This document shows positions 32,468-33,894 of a stretch of DNA of 33,894 bases, in pieces. Made by a program: the position numbers and the translations under genes. The first letter of the stretch is position 1. Every line of letters starts with the position of its first letter. This DNA comes from Halorubrum sp. (GTDB lineage: Archaea > Halobacteriota > Halobacteria > Halobacteriales > Haloferacaceae), in contig JAQCNI010000006.1 of the NCBI GenBank assembly GCA_028275105.1, positions 1 through 33,894 of the forward strand. Direction: 5' to 3'. The notes below the pieces were generated by a model. That model saw only the letters and a program-made list of their open reading frames with translations, was not told the origin of the DNA and made no database searches.

Positions 32468-32577
32468 ACCGGACACCCCGCCTTCGGGACGGCGCATTCG
32501 GCCGGACCGCTGCTCAGACTTGCCATCGTGCTCGTCGTCGGCCGGCGGACGCTCGCCGGAGCATTCTCGTCCCTCAT
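32464..32577 (-). CDS. Possible 37-aa leader peptide upstream of the cupin gene
   Basis: The ATG at 32577 lies 24-29 bases after a TATA box and would be the first codon of a leaderless transcript. The frame encodes 37 residues (MRDENAPASVRRPTTSTM ... KAGCPV) and its TGA overlaps the cupin GTG in a GTGA, an arrangement that usually indicates translational coupling. It has two Cys. The composition is not typically acidic, so it may only be leader RNA with a chance frame. Confidence 0.35.
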   Translation of the reverse strand: MRDENAPASVRRPTTSTMASLSSGPAECAVPKAGCPV

Positions 32578-32580
32578 GCG

Positions 32581-32606
32581 ACTAATTGGATGAGCAATTA
32601 CTATAT
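32581..32606 (-). promoter_or_regulatory. Cupin promoter with inverted repeat between TATA and start
   Basis: On the minus strand ATATAG (32601-32606) is the TATA box. Between it and the ATG at 32577 lies the dyad ACTAATTG-GATGAG-CAATTACT (32581-32602; 7 of 8 arm positions pair). A repressor bound here would block the transcription start. The motif resembles those at arsR and arsD. Confidence 0.5.
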
Positions 32607-32651
32607 CGTTTTCGGTAACGGGGGCGCCCATCGAGACGGTACTCCATAACG

Positions 32652-32675
32652 CTTAATCACACATCAGTTCAATTA
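32652..32675 (+). promoter_or_regulatory. arsR promoter with TTCAATTA element
   Basis: CTTAATC at 32652-32658 lies 24-30 bases before the arsR ATG. TTCAATTA at 32668-32675 lies between it and the ATG, the same arrangement as in the two other promoters of the cluster. This suggests autoregulation. Confidence 0.45.
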
Positions 32676-32681
32676 TGCCGT

Positions 32682-33077
32682 ATGTCATCGACCGATCGCC
32701 TGCGGCGGTACGTCGTCGACGAGTGCGGCTCCTGTACCGACGAGGACCTGTCCGAGCGACTGGCGGAACTGGAGGAACTGAACGAGGCTGCCGGCGGGTC
32801 GGATCTTGCCGGTGACGTCGAGCTACTGTCGGCGCTCGGAAACGAGACGCGGTACAAGATCGTCCGGATGCTCCACGCGGCCGACGATGACGAACTGTGC
32901 GTCTGTGAGCTCTCACCGCTGCTGGACGTGAGCGACAGCGCGATCAGCCACGCCCTCTCGAAGCTCACCGACGCCGGCCTCGTCACGCGCCGGAAGGAAG
33001 GCAAGTGGCGGATGTACCGGGCCACGCCGCGCGCGAACGCCATCCTCGTCGCGCTCGACGGCTCGCGGTCGCTGTGA
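32682..33077 (+). CDS. arsR: ArsR-family metal-responsive transcription regulator
   Basis: The 131-residue protein has a winged helix-turn-helix core (about 46-125): LLSALGNETRYKIVRMLH, then the recognition helix in LLDVSDSAISHALSKLTDAG and the wing RRKEGKWRMYRAT. ELCVCEL at 71-77 (Cys73, Cys75) matches the C-x-C metal box of As(III)-sensing ArsR. Extra cysteines at 15 and 18 (DECGSC) could complete a site. ArsR proteins repress metal-resistance genes and release DNA when metal binds. It is divergent from the cupin gene and upstream of a permease remnant. The gene symbol denotes the family; the inducer is not proven. Confidence 0.88.
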   Translation: MSSTDRLRRYVVDECGSCTDEDLSERLAELEELNEAAGGSDLAGDVELLSALGNETRYKIVRMLHAADDDELCVCELSPLLDVSDSAISHALSKLTDAGLVTRRKEGKWRMYRATPRANAILVALDGSRSL

Positions 33078-33095
33078 GACTGGCGTCGCGCCGGC

Positions 33096-33341
33096 TCAAA
33101 GCAGGCCGGCGAGGACGGTGTTGAACGACACGCCGAAGCCGTGATCCCGATCGTCACGACGTCGTCGCGTCGATCGCGAGCAGCCGCCGTTCGAACGGGC
33201 GTTCGACGGGATGCGATTCGGGATGCTGATTCCCGCGCCGCCGATGACGAACGCGATCACCGTCCCGATCGGGATCCCCACCTCGGTGAGCGAGTGCGCG
33301 ATCGGCAGCATGCCGCCGATGCTTGCGGAGCTACTCGGCGA
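33096..33341 (-). pseudogene. Frameshifted remnant of a membrane permease (DUF318/ArsP-like)
   Basis: The minus strand encodes [20 protein letters not shown] followed by [16 protein letters not shown], a pattern resembling two-transmembrane permeases of the DUF318/ArsP group. The frame then changes: another frame gives [12 protein letters not shown] and a third gives [13 protein letters not shown], the likely C-terminus. At least two frameshifts are needed and most of the 300-plus-residue protein is gone. It sits convergent to arsR, so it may have been the metal-efflux partner of that regulator. Confidence 0.5.
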
Positions 33342-33389
33342 CGCAGCGTGCGGAGGCGCTCGTAGAGGCGCTCGGCCGAACGTGATGGG

Positions 33390-33800
33390 TCAGCGATCGC
33401 GCGTTCGCTGATCGATGTGCCGTAGATCCGCAGGGGTGTTGACGTTCACGAGCTGGTCCTGAACGATAGTGGGAGGTTCCTGAATATCGATCGTCGTCGT
33501 GTCCAGTCGGGTGAGGAGTTCCATTGGCCGTCGCTCGCCGGCCTCGAGGAGTGATCGGGCCGCATCCAGTGTCGGTGCCGTCCTGTATCGTCCACAGAGC
33601 GCTTGCGGTTGTCCTCCACTGGCCGTCGGAACAACTGCGTTGTCCCCCTCTCTGGCGGAAAGCGCTGTGAGGAGTTGGTGGGTGACGAGTGGAAAATCAC
33701 CTGCAACGACGAACGTCCACTCGGACTGACTTCGCGAGAGACCGTCTCTGATCCCTCCGAGTGGACCGATTGACTCAGTGTCGATGACGAAGCGTAATGG
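33390..33800 (-). pseudogene. mobA: 5'-truncated molybdenum cofactor guanylyltransferase MobA remnant
   Basis: The frame ending at 33390 encodes FVIDTESIGPLGGIRDGLSR, then EWTFVVAGDFPLVTHQLLTA, then LEAGERRPMELLTRLDTTTI, and ends near LVNVNTPADLRHID. These match the C-terminal two-thirds of MobA, which attaches GMP to molybdopterin; the D-P-like metal site is in VAGDFPL. The N-terminal GTP-binding segment (usual L-A-G-G-x-S-x-R-M-G) is missing: the frame runs into the mobB promoter region with no start codon. The gene is therefore a truncated remnant of roughly 135 codons lying divergent from mobB. Confidence 0.7.
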
Positions 33801-33802
33801 TG

Positions 33803-33809
33803 TTTTTAT
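33803..33809 (+). promoter_or_regulatory. TATA-like box for mobB
   Basis: TTTTTAT ends 23 bases before the ATG at 33832, in line with a leaderless transcript. It overlaps the point where the mobA reading frame is lost. Confidence 0.45.
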
Positions 33810-33831
33810 CGATCTACGAACGAGTGAGCGT

Positions 33832-33894
33832 ATGAAAATGCTCGGCGTCGTCGGACCCTCGAACTCCGGAAAGACGACCGTCGTCGCGGAGCTC
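33832..33894 (+). CDS. mobB: Molybdopterin-guanine dinucleotide biosynthesis adaptor MobB, 5' end only
   Basis: The first 21 codons read MKMLGVVGPSNSGKTTVVAE and continue past the window. The Walker A loop GPSNSGKTT and the opening MK-x-LGVVGPS are typical of MobB, a P-loop protein assisting the last step of molybdenum cofactor guanylation. The divergent MobA remnant supports the call. A different small P-loop protein cannot be excluded from so little sequence. Confidence 0.65.
   Translation, partial: MKMLGVVGPSNSGKTTVVAEL

Noticed and set aside
1..33894. CRISPR arrays, rRNA or tRNA genes
   Set aside because: I saw no regularly spaced repeats and no tRNA T-loop or rRNA-like stretches in the intergenic regions read by eye; a covariance-model scan would be needed to exclude them fully.

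Overview
The window is a piece of haloarchaeal (class Halobacteria) chromosome. The evidence is the high GC content, the very acidic proteins, promoters with a TATA-like box about 25-30 bases before start codons that lack a leader, and typical haloarchaeal families: an amphi-Trp protein, a DUF7511-like protein, fused gamma-alpha KorA, HisF, a geranylgeranyl-reductase-like flavoprotein and a double-domain ArsA. I cannot name the genus.

Bases 1-6800 are a decayed accessory region. It holds a helix-hairpin-helix protein cut by the window edge, a small acidic protein, and a minus-strand cluster with a C2HC-finger protein, a frameshifted Cys-rich protein and a SprT-like metalloprotease with three zinc ribbons. 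A COG1205-type helicase fragment abuts a plus-strand gene that has lost its start and carries a 108-bp MITE. A GIY-YIG-like protein, a frameshifted fragment and an IS200/IS605-like remnant follow. Excising the MITE plus one copy of its TGA duplication restores the interrupted reading frame exactly.

Bases 6821-11491 encode one very large multi-PAS/GAF histidine kinase. Bases 11847-14062 form a second variable patch: a doubly truncated class III aminotransferase, a DUF2892-type membrane protein with an in-frame TGA, and a membrane glycosyltransferase.

Bases 14217-28420 look mostly like core metabolism: an amphi-Trp protein, a DUF457-like membrane protein, a class I/II aminotransferase, a ferredoxin-reductase-like flavoprotein, KorAB, a geranylgeranyl-reductase-like protein, a glutaryl-CoA-dehydrogenase-like gene with an apparent frameshift near its 5' end, HisF, and a divergent GH15/GH13 pair for alpha-glucan breakdown.

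Bases 28516-33894 hold a CBS-domain protein and an arsenic-linked cluster: arsD, arsA and two small YlbF-like proteins with Cys-rich tails on the minus strand, a cupin, and a divergent ArsR-family regulator. Three promoters in this cluster share a TTCAATT/CAATTA element between the TATA box and the inferred start of transcription, which suggests a common regulator. No intact arsenite pump is visible, only a frameshifted permease remnant next to arsR. The window ends with a 5'-truncated mobA remnant and the first codons of mobB.

Ten genes appear broken. Some breaks (MITE insertion, large truncations) are clearly biological. Others (single-base frameshifts, one nonsense codon) could be sequence errors and need checking against reads.
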